From: Humibacillus sp. DSM 29435
GTDB taxonomy: Bacteria > Actinomycetota > Actinomycetes > Actinomycetales > Dermatophilaceae
Length of the DNA stretch: 64,000 nucleotides
Reading direction: 5' to 3'
Assembly (NCBI RefSeq): GCF_001758225.1
Contig: NZ_MAST01000023.1
Coordinates: 1 to 64,000, forward strand
Within the stretch, counting starts at the first letter, position 1, and every line of letters starts with the position of its first letter. Shown here piece by piece: positions 17,015 to 26,900 of this stretch. The translations under genes were made by a program, and so were the position numbers. The notes under the pieces are model-generated. The model had not been told where the DNA came from. It did not search any database and saw only the letters and a program-made list of their open reading frames with translations.

Positions 17015-18201
17015 GAGTTTCTCCAGGCAGTGGCGTGGGCGAGGGCGGTGAGGTTCTCGACCCCGAGTGGGTGCAGGTCGGCCTCGTCGAGCTGGGCCAG
17101 GGCAGCATCCAGCTCGTGCGCGATGCGGCGCTCGACCTCCTCGCGCACCCCGGCCTCGACCATCAGCTGCTGCAGCACGGGCACGTCGTCGGGGGTGATC
17201 TGCGCCGACGCCCCGAGGTAGCGTTCGCTCACCTCGGGTGGTAGCAGCCGCCTGGCCTCCGCGAGCAGCACGGTCGCCTTCGAGGCCAGCAGGTCGTCGC
17301 CGACCGGTTTGCCGGTCGCGGCCGGGTCGCCCCAGACGCCGAGCATGTCGTCGCGCAGGGCGAAGGCCTCCCCCAGGTGCTCGCCGTAGTCGGTCAGCGC
17401 CGTGAGTGTGCAGGGGTCGGCGCCGGCCGCAAGGGCCCCGAGCAGCAACGGGCGCTGGATCGTGTAGGCACCCGACTTGAGCCGGGCGACGCGTCGGGCG
17501 TGGCCGATGTCGCGCCGACGGGCGGCCGCCGCCGTGACGTCGAGCAGCTGGCCGTGCACGAGCTCGCGCAGCATCTCGCGCCACAGGTGCTGCAGCGACG
17601 CAGGCGCCCCCGCGATGAGCACCGACGCCTCCGACAGGGCCAGGTCTCCGAGCAGAATGGCCACGCTGTCGCCGAAGAGCACCGAGTCGCCGAGGGCGCC
17701 CTGGTCGGCGTGGGCCTTGGCGGCGTCGACGTGCGGAGTCGGGCGACCGCGTCGCGAGTCGCCACGGTCCATCACGTCGTCGTGCACGAGCGCGAACAGG
17801 TGCAGCAGCTCGAGGGCAGCACCGGCGCGCACCATCTCGTCATGGCCACCACCGCGTGCGGGCCCGTGGGAGGCCACCCAGCCCCAGTGGCACATCAAAG
17901 GACGCAGCCGCTTGCCTCCGGCCGGGAGCAGCCAGCTGAGCAGCGTCGCCGGAAGCTCGTCGCTCAGCACGTCGACCGGCTCGGGGGCGCGGTCGAACCA
18001 CCCGGCTGCAATATCTTCGCAGACGGATCGGAGCATCTCGTCGATTCCAGCCATCGTTCGCTCGGCGTCGACCCGAGGGTCGAGCGCCACGGCCACCTCA
18101 CCGAGGTACCGACCCGCATCGGCACCCTGGAGGTGGTGTTCGCGAAGTTTCAGGCGTGCTCCCTGGTGCAGGGTTAGGTCTGTCTGTTCCTCCGGGCTCA
18201 C
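17011..18201 (-). CDS. crtE: Geranylgeranyl diphosphate synthase (polyprenyl synthetase)
   Basis: 396 residues, GTG start. First gene of the carotenoid operon; it supplies C20 precursor to CrtB. The first aspartate-rich motif is LVHDDVMDRGDSRRGRPTPH; the second is ALRDDMLGVWGD, where the normal DDxxD reads DDMLGVWGD, a form common in actinobacterial CrtE/IdsA proteins. GGKRLRPLM, the upstream substrate-binding loop, is also present. About 60 N-terminal residues precede the conserved domain, so a later start is possible. Upstream about 100 bases separate it from a minus-strand small membrane-protein gene that may share the transcript. Confidence 0.92.
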   Translation of the reverse strand: MSPEEQTDLTLHQGARLKLREHHLQGADAGRYLGEVAVALDPRVDAERTMAGIDEMLRSVCEDIAAGWFDRAPEPVDVLSDELPATLLSWLLPAGGKRLRPLMCHWGWVASHGPARGGGHDEMVRAGAALELLHLFALVHDDVMDRGDSRRGRPTPHVDAAKAHADQGALGDSVLFGDSVAILLGDLALSEASVLIAGAPASLQHLWREMLRELVHGQLLDVTAAAARRRDIGHARRVARLKSGAYTIQRPLLLGALAAGADPCTLTALTDYGEHLGEAFALRDDMLGVWGDPAATGKPVGDDLLASKATVLLAEARRLLPPEVSERYLGASAQITPDDVPVLQQLMVEAGVREEVERRIAHELDAALAQLDEADLHPLGVENLTALAHATAWRNS

Positions 18202-18310
18202 GGTGCTCCTCTACGTGGCGGACCCCGCCGCTACTGATGTACCCATCTTGCCCCAGTTCTGCGCAAGTCTCACTCGAGGCACGCGCGGGCGCCTCGAGCC
18301 GCGGGTCGAT

Positions 18311-18625
18311 TCAGGTGGAGCTGCGTCGTTCGCGGGCCGACCGCACGCCCGCCTTGACGAGAGCGACCGGCAGCAGGAGGGTCGCGATGGCTGTCACGAG
18401 CCACACGATGAGGGTGGCGAGCACCCACGTTCTGACCCCACCCGCGACCTTCAGCGAGGATCCAAGCAGGCTTGTCGCCAGCAGCGCCACGAACGTCGAG
18501 ACGAGCCCCATTCCCCCGAGCAGCACCCGAGCGTGGCTGTCAGCCAGCTTCGTCAGGAACGGGGCCGCCACGCTCTGGACTGCCGCGTAGATGACGACGG
18601 TGAAGCGGAACCCACCGAAGGTCAC
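18311..18625 (-). CDS. Small integral membrane protein, unknown function
   Basis: About 104 residues from the GTG at 18625. Three hydrophobic helices are visible: FTVVIYAAVQSVAAPFL, VLLGGMGLVSTFVALLATSLL and TWVLATLIVWLVTAIATLLL, followed by a basic C-terminus (VRSARERRSST), so a positive-inside cytoplasmic tail is likely. No family is recognised; it vaguely resembles small holin-like proteins. The frame is open much further upstream, but that part runs through the divergent YCII gene. An ATG at 18793 would add about 56 residues with no clear character. Confidence 0.55.
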   Translation of the reverse strand: MTFGGFRFTVVIYAAVQSVAAPFLTKLADSHARVLLGGMGLVSTFVALLATSLLGSSLKVAGGVRTWVLATLIVWLVTAIATLLLPVALVKAGVRSARERRSST

Positions 18626-18814
18626 GGAGAAGCCGTCGGCGTCGCTGACCGGTGTGCTGCGTGCGGAAAGTCGGGTTTCACCCGTGCGGGTGACGGGCCC
18701 TGGGCTCGCCCGGTTGAACCGGGACCGCTTGGATGTCGAGAACGAGAAGTTGGCATCGACGTCACCCCTGCACGGGCCGAACGGCCGCCCCATTCCAACC
18801 GGAGGAGCACCGCC

Positions 18815-19186
18815 ATGAAGTACGTCATCCTCATCCACTCCAACCCGCAGCCGTGGGGTCACCCCACCGGTGACTTCCTGGCCGAGACCCGTGACCTGCC
18901 GCAAGCGCAGCGCGACGCCAACAACGCCGGTTTCGAGCAGCTGCTGACCGAGCTGTCCGAGCGTGGCGAGCTCGTCGGCGGTCAAGCGCTCGGCGACCCG
19001 TCCGAGGCTCGGCTCTACCGTTCGCAGTCGGGCCAGACAGTGGCGACCGACGGGCCCTACTCCGAGACCAAGGAGCACTTCGCGGGCTTCTTCATCGTCG
19101 ACGTCGCGAGCCCCGAGCGCGCCCACGAGATCGTCGCGCAGTTCGTCGGTCCGGGCGAGACGATCGAGCTGCGGTCGCTCATGTGA
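18815..19186 (+). CDS. YCII-domain (DGPF) protein
   Basis: 123 residues. MKYVILIHSNPQPWG starts the single ferredoxin-like YCII domain; ATDGPYSETKEHFAGFFIVDVAS carries the DGPF-type motif with the conserved Asp and Gly, and the C-terminus ends IELRSLM. The start is well supported by GGAGGA at 18801-18806. YCII proteins of this kind are often linked to ECF sigma factors in actinobacteria, but none is adjacent here; catalytic roles have been suggested for some members. The gene reads toward the stem-loop array that follows it. Confidence 0.88.
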   Translation: MKYVILIHSNPQPWGHPTGDFLAETRDLPQAQRDANNAGFEQLLTELSERGELVGGQALGDPSEARLYRSQSGQTVATDGPYSETKEHFAGFFIVDVASPERAHEIVAQFVGPGETIELRSLM

Positions 19187-19211
19187 GCTCTGGCCCCCTC
19201 CCCGCTCACAC

Positions 19212-19494
19212 TTTTTGCGCGACGCGCGGCGCGACGCGCAAAAAAGGTCGGATTCACGACACCACCTGCGCGACGCGCGGCGCGACGCGCAAAAGAGGTC
19301 GGATTCACGACACCACCTGCGCGACGCGCGGCGCGACGCGCAAAAGAGGTCGGATTCACGACACCACCTGCGCGACGCGCGGCGCGACGCGCAAAAGAGG
19401 TCGGATTCACGACACCACCTGCGCGACGCGCGGCGCGACGCGCAAAAGAGGTCGGATTCACGACACCACCTGCGCGACGCGCGGCGCGACGCGC
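19212..19494. repeat. Six GC-rich stem-loops in a 51-base tandem array
   Basis: The element GCGCGACGCGCGGCGCGACG recurs at 19217, 19268, 19319, 19370, 19421 and 19472, exactly 51 bases apart, and the bases between copies are identical (tail ...GGATTCACGACACCACCT). Each forms a long hairpin: TTTTTGCGCG, an A-A mismatch, four more pairs and a CGG loop in the first copy, with shorter A/T flanks in the later ones. The array fills the gap between the convergent YCII and narK genes, so it may block read-through or be a REP-like element. The fixed 51-base period equals that of the unrelated array at 1-1850. The continuous 17-residue-repeat open frame across it is an artefact. Confidence 0.9.
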
Positions 19495-19546
19495 AAGCGG
19501 GGTGGTTGGGGCTCGTCGAGGTGGGGGTGGGGTGGCGGCGGTTTGG

Positions 19547-20776
19547 TCAGGCGGGGACCCGCTCGGCCCGGCCCGTCTTGATGCCGAGGTAGGTGAAGGC
19601 CAGCGCGGCCAGGGCCACGATCGACAACAGGGTCAGGCCCACGCCGTAGCCCGGCAGCAGGATCTCGTAGGTGGCGCCCATCACGAGCGGTGGGAAGTAG
19701 CCACCGAGGCCGCCGGCGGCACCGACGAGACCGGTCACGGTACCGACGCGCTCGGGCGGAGCCTGCCGTGCCACCCAGGCGAACACGCCGCCGGTGCCGA
19801 GGCCGAGGAAGAAGGCCAGCACCACGAAGGTGATACCGGCGGGGACCTCGAGCGGCGGTTCAAAGGCCACCGCGATCGCCAGCACCGCCGTTCCGAGCAG
19901 CGAGATGCCCATCACGGTGCGGGGCCCGATGCGGTCGGAGAGCACGCCCCCGAGGGGTCGGGCTACGACCGCTGCGATGGCGAAACCCGCCGTTCGGGTG
20001 CCCGCCGACGTGAGGTCGAAGGTGTAGACGTCCTTGAGGTAGGTCGGCAGGTAGGTCGAGAAGGCCACGAAGCCACCGAACGCCACGGCGTACAGCAGCG
20101 ACATCTGCCAGGTCACCGGTAGCGCGATGGCGGCCTTCAGCTTGGGCATGACGGGGTCGGTGTTGGGCGACCATGTCGGCGAGTTGCGCATGGCCGTCCA
20201 GCAGAGAGCAGCCGTGGCGACCAGGGCCACGGCGATGATGACGTGGGTCATCGTGTAGCCGAACCAGCCGACGAACCGGGGCGTGAACGCCGATGACAGC
20301 GCGGTGCCACCCATTCCGGCCCCGAAGATGCCCGTCGCGAATCCGCGCCGGTTCGCCTGGTACCAGGAGTTCGCGAAGGGGATGCCGACCGCGAACGTGG
20401 TGCCGGCAATGCCGAGGAAGAACCCGACGAGGATCATCATCGGGAACGACTTCGCGTTGCCCGCGACGGCGAGCAGCAGCACGAACGGCACCGTGACCAA
20501 GGTGAGCAGGGGGAACATCAACCGGCCGCCGTAGCGGTCGGTCATGGCCCCGACCGGGATGCGGCCCACCGACCCGACGAGCACCGGGGTCGCGACGAGC
20601 AGCGCCTTCTGGGTGCCCCCGAGCGACATCTCCTCCGTGTAGCGCACGCCCAGCGGGCCGATCAGGTTCCAGGCCCAGAACGTGATCGCGAAAGCCCAGG
20701 TGGCCAGAGCCAGGTTCTTGCCCTGGCCGGTCAGGTCGGGGGCTACCGAACCCGGGGTGGCGGTCGATCGGCTCAT
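19547..20776 (-). CDS. narK: Nitrate/nitrite transporter NarK (MFS)
   Basis: 409 residues with about twelve membrane helices. Family features of the nitrate/nitrite porter group are the glycine-rich helices ending GIAGTTFAVGIPFANSWYQANRRGFATGIFGAGMGG and, in the second half, RPLGGVLSDRIGPRTVMGISLLGTAVLA; a similar loop PVGAMTDRYGGRLMF follows helix 2. Start 20776 is chosen because AGGAG lies five bases upstream of it, too close to the alternative ATG at 20779. It follows narI by 74 bases on the same strand, so narGHJI-narK is probably one transcript: uptake of nitrate or export of nitrite for the reductase. Confidence 0.92.
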   Translation of the reverse strand: MSRSTATPGSVAPDLTGQGKNLALATWAFAITFWAWNLIGPLGVRYTEEMSLGGTQKALLVATPVLVGSVGRIPVGAMTDRYGGRLMFPLLTLVTVPFVLLLAVAGNAKSFPMMILVGFFLGIAGTTFAVGIPFANSWYQANRRGFATGIFGAGMGGTALSSAFTPRFVGWFGYTMTHVIIAVALVATAALCWTAMRNSPTWSPNTDPVMPKLKAAIALPVTWQMSLLYAVAFGGFVAFSTYLPTYLKDVYTFDLTSAGTRTAGFAIAAVVARPLGGVLSDRIGPRTVMGISLLGTAVLAIAVAFEPPLEVPAGITFVVLAFFLGLGTGGVFAWVARQAPPERVGTVTGLVGAAGGLGGYFPPLVMGATYEILLPGYGVGLTLLSIVALAALAFTYLGIKTGRAERVPA

Positions 20777-20850
20777 CATGTCTCCTGCGCTGTGGGCGGG
20801 TCGTCGATGTGTCGGGCCGTGCAAGGGGATGAGACGGGCAGCAGGCGGGG

Positions 20851-21603
20851 TCAGCGTTGCCGGTCGCGGTCGGTGGTACCGACGCCGCTCCAGCCCGGCC
20901 GCCCCGACCGTGAACCCGAGGAGCCCTCACGGTCACGGCTGCGGTAGACGATGTACGGGCGGAACAGGTAGTGCAGCGGAGCGGTGAAGGCGTGCACCAG
21001 CCGCGTGAACGGCCACAGGGCGAACAGGCCCATGCCGACCAGCGCGTGGATGTGGAACTGGATCGGCGCCGCGGCCATCGAGGCCACGTCGGGGCTCAGC
21101 AGGAACACCGAGCGGAACCAGGGCGAGACGGTCTCGCGGTAGTTGTGCGCCTCGCTTCCGGCACCGACGCTGACGAGCGTCGTCCATAGCCCGAGCACGA
21201 TGGCCGCGATGAGCAGTACGTACATGAGCTTGTCGTTCTTGGTGGTCGCCATGAACACCGGCCCGGTGGTGCGTCGGCGGTACACGAGGATGAGGATGCC
21301 GGCCAGCGTGCAGAGCCCGGCGATACCGCCGAAGAGCAGCGCGTTGAAGTGGTAGAGCCCCTCGCTGACTCCCACCGCCTCGGTCCATGACTCGGGGATG
21401 ACGAGCCCGCCCACGTGTCCGAAGAAGACGAGCAGGATGCCGAAGTGGAAGAGCGGAGACCCGATGCGCAGCAGCCGCGACTCGTAGAGCTGCGAGGAGC
21501 GGGTGGTCCAGCCGAACTTGTCGTAGCGGTAGCGCCAGACCGTGCCGCCGACGAGGCTGGCGATGCACAGGTAGGGCAGCACGCCCCAGAGAAAGGCGTC
21601 CAT
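20851..21603 (-). CDS. narI: Respiratory nitrate reductase gamma subunit (cytochrome b)
   Basis: 250-residue membrane anchor that oxidises quinol and passes electrons through two b hemes to NarH. It begins with MDAFLWGVLPYLCIASLVGGTVWRYRYDKFGWTTRSSQ, the standard NarI opening. Heme-ligand histidines are in RIGSPLFHFGILLVFFGHVGG and, near the end, QFHIHALVGMGLFALWPFTRLVHAF. The Arg/Ser/Gly-rich tail after about residue 220 is unconserved. The start has AGGAGG six bases upstream and shares one base with the narJ stop. Confidence 0.97.
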   Translation of the reverse strand: MDAFLWGVLPYLCIASLVGGTVWRYRYDKFGWTTRSSQLYESRLLRIGSPLFHFGILLVFFGHVGGLVIPESWTEAVGVSEGLYHFNALLFGGIAGLCTLAGILILVYRRRTTGPVFMATTKNDKLMYVLLIAAIVLGLWTTLVSVGAGSEAHNYRETVSPWFRSVFLLSPDVASMAAAPIQFHIHALVGMGLFALWPFTRLVHAFTAPLHYLFRPYIVYRSRDREGSSGSRSGRPGWSGVGTTDRDRQR

Positions 21604-22301
21604 CACTGACCTCCTGCTGCGGCGACCGGTTGCAGTGGCAGCAGCCGCGGGTCGTACGGGTCGAGGCCGACGGTCTCGGTGGGTGGCCCGCTCATGCCGA
21701 CCATCACCATGACGGCTGCCCGATCGGCCGGTGACTCGCCCGGCAGGGTGGCACACACGGCCGTGACCACAGCGGCATACGGGCTCCTCGCCTCGTCGAG
21801 CGCGATGCGCAGCAGCTCGAGACTCGCCCGGTACTCCTGAAGCAGCGCCGCACCGGCGACCGGATCGGCGCAGGCCGCGAACTCCAGCACCATCGGGAGG
21901 TAGTCGGGCAGCTCGCCGTGGGTGTCGACGAGAAAGCCGCTGGCGCGGTAGGCCGACTTGAACCGGCCGAGCACCTCCCCGCGCCGACGGGTGTCGCCGT
22001 CGGTCCAGTAGGAAAGGTAGAGGGCGTGCTTGCGACTGAGGTCGAAGGTGTCGACGAAGCTGCGCTGCAGCTCGTCGAGCGGCCGCGAGGCGAGATGCTC
22101 CAGCAACGGCAGCATCATCCGCGCCGGGGCCGAGTCGTGTTGCTCTGCCAGGGCGCTCGTCATCGTCGGCAGCCGTTCGATGAGCCCGGTGTCGGGGTAG
22201 TCGAGGCACCACGAGGCGACCTGGTGCACCACGCGGTCATCCGAAGACCGACGGCGAGCCGAGTCGCGACCGGCTCGCGCGCCCCGACGAAGGTTGATCA
22301 C
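21603..22301 (-). CDS. narJ: Nitrate reductase molybdenum cofactor assembly chaperone
   Basis: 232 residues, GTG start overlapping the narH stop (GTGA). NarJ is a cytoplasmic chaperone that binds apo-NarG and is needed for cofactor insertion; it is not in the final enzyme. The helical TorD/NarJ fold is indicated by VASWCLDYPDTGLIERLP near residue 30, YVDTFDL-like FVDTFDLSRKHALYLSYWTDGDTRRRG and ELPDYLPMVLEFAA. The first 25 residues are basic and unconserved, so the real start could be internal. Confidence 0.95.
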   Translation of the reverse strand: MINLRRGARAGRDSARRRSSDDRVVHQVASWCLDYPDTGLIERLPTMTSALAEQHDSAPARMMLPLLEHLASRPLDELQRSFVDTFDLSRKHALYLSYWTDGDTRRRGEVLGRFKSAYRASGFLVDTHGELPDYLPMVLEFAACADPVAGAALLQEYRASLELLRIALDEARSPYAAVVTAVCATLPGESPADRAAVMVMVGMSGPPTETVGLDPYDPRLLPLQPVAAAGGQ

Positions 22302-23986
22302 GACCCTTGCCCCTTGCCGCTGGGGAAGAGCCCGGGCGGTGCGCCGTTGCCGTCCCAGTTGAGCAGGTTGACCCGCCCCTGCAGCTCGCCGCCGGAGTCG
22401 GTGGTCATTGCCGTGTCGGATGTCTGTCGTCGTTTCAGCGCGTTGAACGTCTCGACGGCCACCGGGGCCGGTTTGCCGCTCGCCTCGCCGAAGGGGCCCG
22501 ACTCGTACATGCCCGGGCCCTCGTCGAAGTCGAGGGAGCAGCCGATCTCCTCCAGCTCGTGCGCCCGCTCGACGTGGGCGGTCGGGATGACGTAGCGGTC
22601 GGAGTACTTCGCGATCGCCATCAGCCGGTACATCTCGTAGAGCGTCTCCTCGCTCATCCCGACGGACTCGGGGATAGACGGGTCGCCATCGCGACCCAGC
22701 GAGACGTCGCGCATGTAGGCCCGCATCGCCGCCAGCTTCTGCAGCACGCCAGTGATGACGTCGGTGTCGCCGGCCGTGAACAGCTCGGCCAGGTAGTCGA
22801 CCGGGATGCGCAGGGCGTCGATGGCGCCGAAGAGGGTCTCGCGGCTCTCCGCGTCGTGGCCCTGGTTCGCCAGCACGTCGACGATGGGCGAGAGCGGCGG
22901 CACGTACCAGACCATCGGCATCGTGCGGTACTCCGGGTGCAGTGGCAACGCCACGCGGTAGGTCTTGGCGAGAGCGTAGACCGGTGAGCGCCGGGCCGCG
23001 TCCATCCAGTCGTCGGGGATGCCGTTCGCCTTCGCCGCCGCCTTGACCTCCGGGTCGTTGGGGTCAAGCAGCAGGTCGAGCTGAGCCTCGTAGAGGTCCT
23101 GCTCGTCAGGGGTGGTGGCCGCCTCGGTGACCCGGTCGGCGTCGTAGAGGAACAGCCCGAGGTAGCGCAGCCGCCCGACGCAGGTCTCGGAGCAGACCGT
23201 CGGCAGGCCGACCTCGATGCGGGGGTAGCAGAAGGTGCACTTCTCGGCCTTGCCGCTCTTGTGGTTGAAGTAGATCTTCTTGTAGGGGCAGCCGGTGATG
23301 CACTGGCGCCAGCCCCGGCAGCGGTCCTGGTCGACGAGCACGATGCCGTCTTCCTCACGCTTGTAGATCGCACCCGAGGGGCACGACGCCACGCAGGAGG
23401 GGTTGAGGCAGTGCTCACAGATGCGTGGGAGGTAGAACATGAAGGTCTTCTCGAGCTCGAACTTGACCTTCTCCTCCGACTCGCGCCGCACCGAGTTGTT
23501 GAGCTTCTCCACGATCGGGTCGAGCTCGCCCATCTCGCTGGCCCCGCCGAGGTTGTCGTCCCAGTTGGCCGACCACGTGATCTTGGTGTTCTCGCCGGTG
23601 ATGAGCGACTTGGGCCGGGCCACCGGGAAGTCGTCACCGAGCGGCGCGGTGATGAGGGTCTGGTAGTCGTAGGTCCACGGCTCGTAGTAGTCGGCGAGCT
23701 TGGGCATGACCGGGCTGGCGAAGATGCCGAACAGCTTCTGCACGCGGCCGCCGGCCTTGAGCTTGAGGTTTCCCCGCTTGCCGAGCTCCCAGCCGCCCTT
23801 CCAGGTCGCCTGGTCCTCGTAGCGTCGCGGGTAGCCCTGACCGGGCCGCGTCTCGACGTTGTTGAACCAGACGTACTCGGTGCCGGCCCGGTTCGTCCAC
23901 GCCTGCTTGCAGGTCACCGAGCAGGTGTGGCACCCGATGCACTTGTCGAGGTTCATCACCATGCCCATCTGGGCCATGACTCGCAT
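22298..23986 (-). CDS. narH: Respiratory nitrate reductase beta subunit (Fe-S)
   Basis: 562 residues. It relays electrons from NarI to NarG through four iron-sulfur clusters. The four cysteine groups are intact: CIGCHTCSVTCKQAW at the N-terminus, CEHCLNPSCVASCPSGA, CRGWRQCITGCPYKK (Trp in the second position marks the 3Fe-4S cluster, as in E. coli) and CTFCYPRIEVGLPTVCSETC. The C-terminal half matches NarH throughout. The start at 23986 shares one base with the narG stop (TGATG); an ATG three codons in is possible. Confidence 0.98.
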   Translation of the reverse strand: MRVMAQMGMVMNLDKCIGCHTCSVTCKQAWTNRAGTEYVWFNNVETRPGQGYPRRYEDQATWKGGWELGKRGNLKLKAGGRVQKLFGIFASPVMPKLADYYEPWTYDYQTLITAPLGDDFPVARPKSLITGENTKITWSANWDDNLGGASEMGELDPIVEKLNNSVRRESEEKVKFELEKTFMFYLPRICEHCLNPSCVASCPSGAIYKREEDGIVLVDQDRCRGWRQCITGCPYKKIYFNHKSGKAEKCTFCYPRIEVGLPTVCSETCVGRLRYLGLFLYDADRVTEAATTPDEQDLYEAQLDLLLDPNDPEVKAAAKANGIPDDWMDAARRSPVYALAKTYRVALPLHPEYRTMPMVWYVPPLSPIVDVLANQGHDAESRETLFGAIDALRIPVDYLAELFTAGDTDVITGVLQKLAAMRAYMRDVSLGRDGDPSIPESVGMSEETLYEMYRLMAIAKYSDRYVIPTAHVERAHELEEIGCSLDFDEGPGMYESGPFGEASGKPAPVAVETFNALKRRQTSDTAMTTDSGGELQGRVNLLNWDGNGAPPGLFPSGKGQGS

Positions 23987-26900
23987 CAGTAGGTCACCTC
24001 CTGTGAGCGCTTGCGAACGGTCGAGATGATGTCGCGCTGGTTGCCGGTCGGCCCCAGGTAGTTGAAGGCGTACGACAGCTGCGCGTAGCCGCCGATGAGG
24101 TGGCTCGGCTTGACGAGCAGACGCGTCACGGAGTTGTGGATGCCACCACGCCGACCAGTGGCCTCCGACTTCGGCACGTCGATGGTGCGCTCCTGCGCGT
24201 GGTGCACGTAGACCACGCCCTCCGGCATCCGGGGGCTGACGATGGCTCGACCGACGAGCACGCCGTTGGCGTTGACGCACTCGACCCACTCGTTGTCGGC
24301 GACGTCGATGGCCGCGGCATCCTGTGGGCTCATCCAGACGCCCACTCCACCCCGGGAGAGGGAGAGCATGAGCAGGTTGTCCTGGTACTCCGAGTGGATC
24401 GACCACTTCGAGTGCGGCGTCAGGTAGCGCACGGTGATCTGCTTGCTGCCATCGGGGCCGAGCTTGGGCTCGCCGAACAGGCGGTGCATGTCAAGGGGCG
24501 GTCGGTAGATCGGCAGCCCCTCCCCCATGTCGAGCATCCAGTCGTGGTCGAGGTAGAAGTGCATGCGGCCGGTCAGGGTGTGGAACGGCTTGAGCCGCTC
24601 GATGTTGACCGTGAACGGTGAGTAACGCCGCCCCCCGGTCTCAGAGCCTGACCACTCGGGCGAGGTGATGACGGCCATCGGCGCCGCCTGGGTGTCGGCG
24701 AAAGTGATGTGCTTCTCCTCCGACCCTTCGGCGAGGTCGGCGAGCCGCTTGCCCACCCGCTTCTCGAGGGTCTCGAAGCCCTGCTTGGCCAGATGTCCGT
24801 TCGTGGTTCCCGAGTAGGTGAGGATCGCCTCGGCCATCTTCGAGTCGGTGTCGATGGCCGGTCTGCCGTCGGCCGCGCCCCCGAGCATGACCCCGTTCTT
24901 CTCCGAGAGCCGAGCGCTTTCGGCCTCGACGCGGTAGGTGACGTTCTTGACGGTGAACCCGAGGGTGTCGGCGAGCGGTCCGACGGCCGCAAGCTTCTCG
25001 GCAATGGCGGTGTAGTCGCGTTCGACGACCTGAAAGACGGGCATCGTCTTACCGGGCGTGCCCGGTTGCCCCGTGTCGCGCCAGTCGACGACCCGGCCAC
25101 CCGGGTTGGCCGTCTCGCCGGGGGTGTCGTGCTGCATCGGCACGCTGACGAGGTCTTTGCGCACCCCGAGGTGCTTCTTGGCCATCGACGAGAACTTCTC
25201 GGCGAGCAGGTGGAACATCTCGAAGTCGCTCTTGGCCTCCCATGGGGGGTCGATGGCCGGGGTGAAGGCGTGCACGAAGGGGTGCATGTCGGTCGAGCTG
25301 AGGTCGTGCTTCTCGTACCAGGTCGCGGCTGGGAACACGACGTCGCTGAGCAGGGTGGTGGAGGTCATTCGGAAGTCGGCCGACATGAGCAGGTCGAGCT
25401 TGCCCTCGGGCGCCTCGTCGTGCCAGGCGACCTCGGACGGCCGGGGGGCGTTCGGGTTCTCGGTGCCCATGACGTTCGAGTGGGTGCCGAGCAGGTGCTT
25501 GAGGAAGTACTCGTTGCCCTTGGCCGAGCTGCCCATCAGGTTGCTGCGCCACAGCACGAGCGTGCGGGGCCAGTTCTCGGGGGCATCGACGTCGGCGATC
25601 GAAGGCGTCAGGGTGCCGTCGTGCAGGGCGTTCGCCACGTAGGCCGCCGGACTGGCGGCCTCCCCCGCCTCGACCGCAGCCGTGGCGTCTTCGGCAATCT
25701 GGAGCGGGTTGGCGCTGAACTGTGGGTAGAACGGCATCCAGCCCATCCGGGCGGACTGCGCGATGGTGTCGGCCGTGTGCTTGCCGGCCAGGTGCCCCTT
25801 CGCCAGTGGCGAGTTGAGGGAGTCGGCCGAGTAGCCGTCGTTGCGCCACTGGTCGGTGTGCATGTACCAGTAGGCCGTGCCGATCATCGTGCGCGGCGGC
25901 CGCTGCCAGTCGAGGGCGTTGGCGAGCGAGACCCAGCCCGTGATCGGGCGACACTTCTCCTGGCCCACGTAGTGCGCCCAGCCGCCGCCGTTGCGGCCCA
26001 TGCAGCCGGTGAGCATGAGGAGGCTCAGGATGGCCCGATACGTGACGTCGCCGTGGAACCACTGGCAGATGCCGGCGCCCATGATGATCATCGAGCGCCC
26101 CTGCGACTCCTCGCTGTTCGTGGCGAACTCGCGGGCGATGCGGATGCACTGCTCGGCCGAGACCCCGGTGATCTCGGCCTGCCAGGCGGGCGTGTACGGG
26201 GTGCTGGGGTCGTCGTAGCCGCTCGCCCAGTCGCCCGGCAGCCCTTCTCGCCCGACGCCGTACTGCGCGAGCATGAGGTCGAACACGGTGGTGACGAGGT
26301 GACCGCCGATCTCACGCGCCGGCACCCCCCTGCTCAGCACCGAGCCCGTGCCGTCGGTCTCGACGAAGGCCGGCAGCAGCACCTCGACCGGGCGGGCCGG
26401 GTCGCCGGCGAGGGTCAGCGCAGGGGTCACCCCCTCGAGATCGAGGTTCCACTTACCCACTCCCGACTCGGCGTAGCGGAAGCCCATCGACCCGTTCGGG
26501 ACGACCGGCTCGCCCGTGTTCTGGTCGAGCAGCACCGTCTTCCAAGCATTCTCGTCGGCGGCGTCTGCCCCCGGGAGGTCGGCGGCCATCAGGAACTTGC
26601 CGGGCACCATCGCCCCGGCGACGGCGTGCTCGCCCTCGGCCGGCTCAAGACGGATCAGGAAGGGCAGGTCGGTGAAGCTGCGGATGTAGTCGGTGAAGAA
26701 CGGCACCTCGCGGTCGACGAAGAACTCCTTGAGCGTGACGTGGCCCATCGCCATCGCCAGCGCCGCGTCGGTACCCGCCTGGGCCGGCATCCACTCGTCG
26801 GCGAACTTCGTGTTGTCGGCGTAGTCGGGGCTGACCGAGACGACCTTGGTTCCGCGGTAGCGCACCTCGGTCATCCAGTGCGCGTCGGGGGTTCGGGTGA

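Noticed and set aside
19217-19245. Classical rho-independent terminators in the stem-loop array
   Set aside because: The first copy has T before the stem and A after it, and later copies have A-rich flanks, so there is no 3' T-tract on either strand; a terminator role remains possible but not canonical.
19212-19494. CRISPR array
   Set aside because: Evenly spaced repeats, but the sequences between them are identical rather than unique spacers, and no cas genes are nearby.
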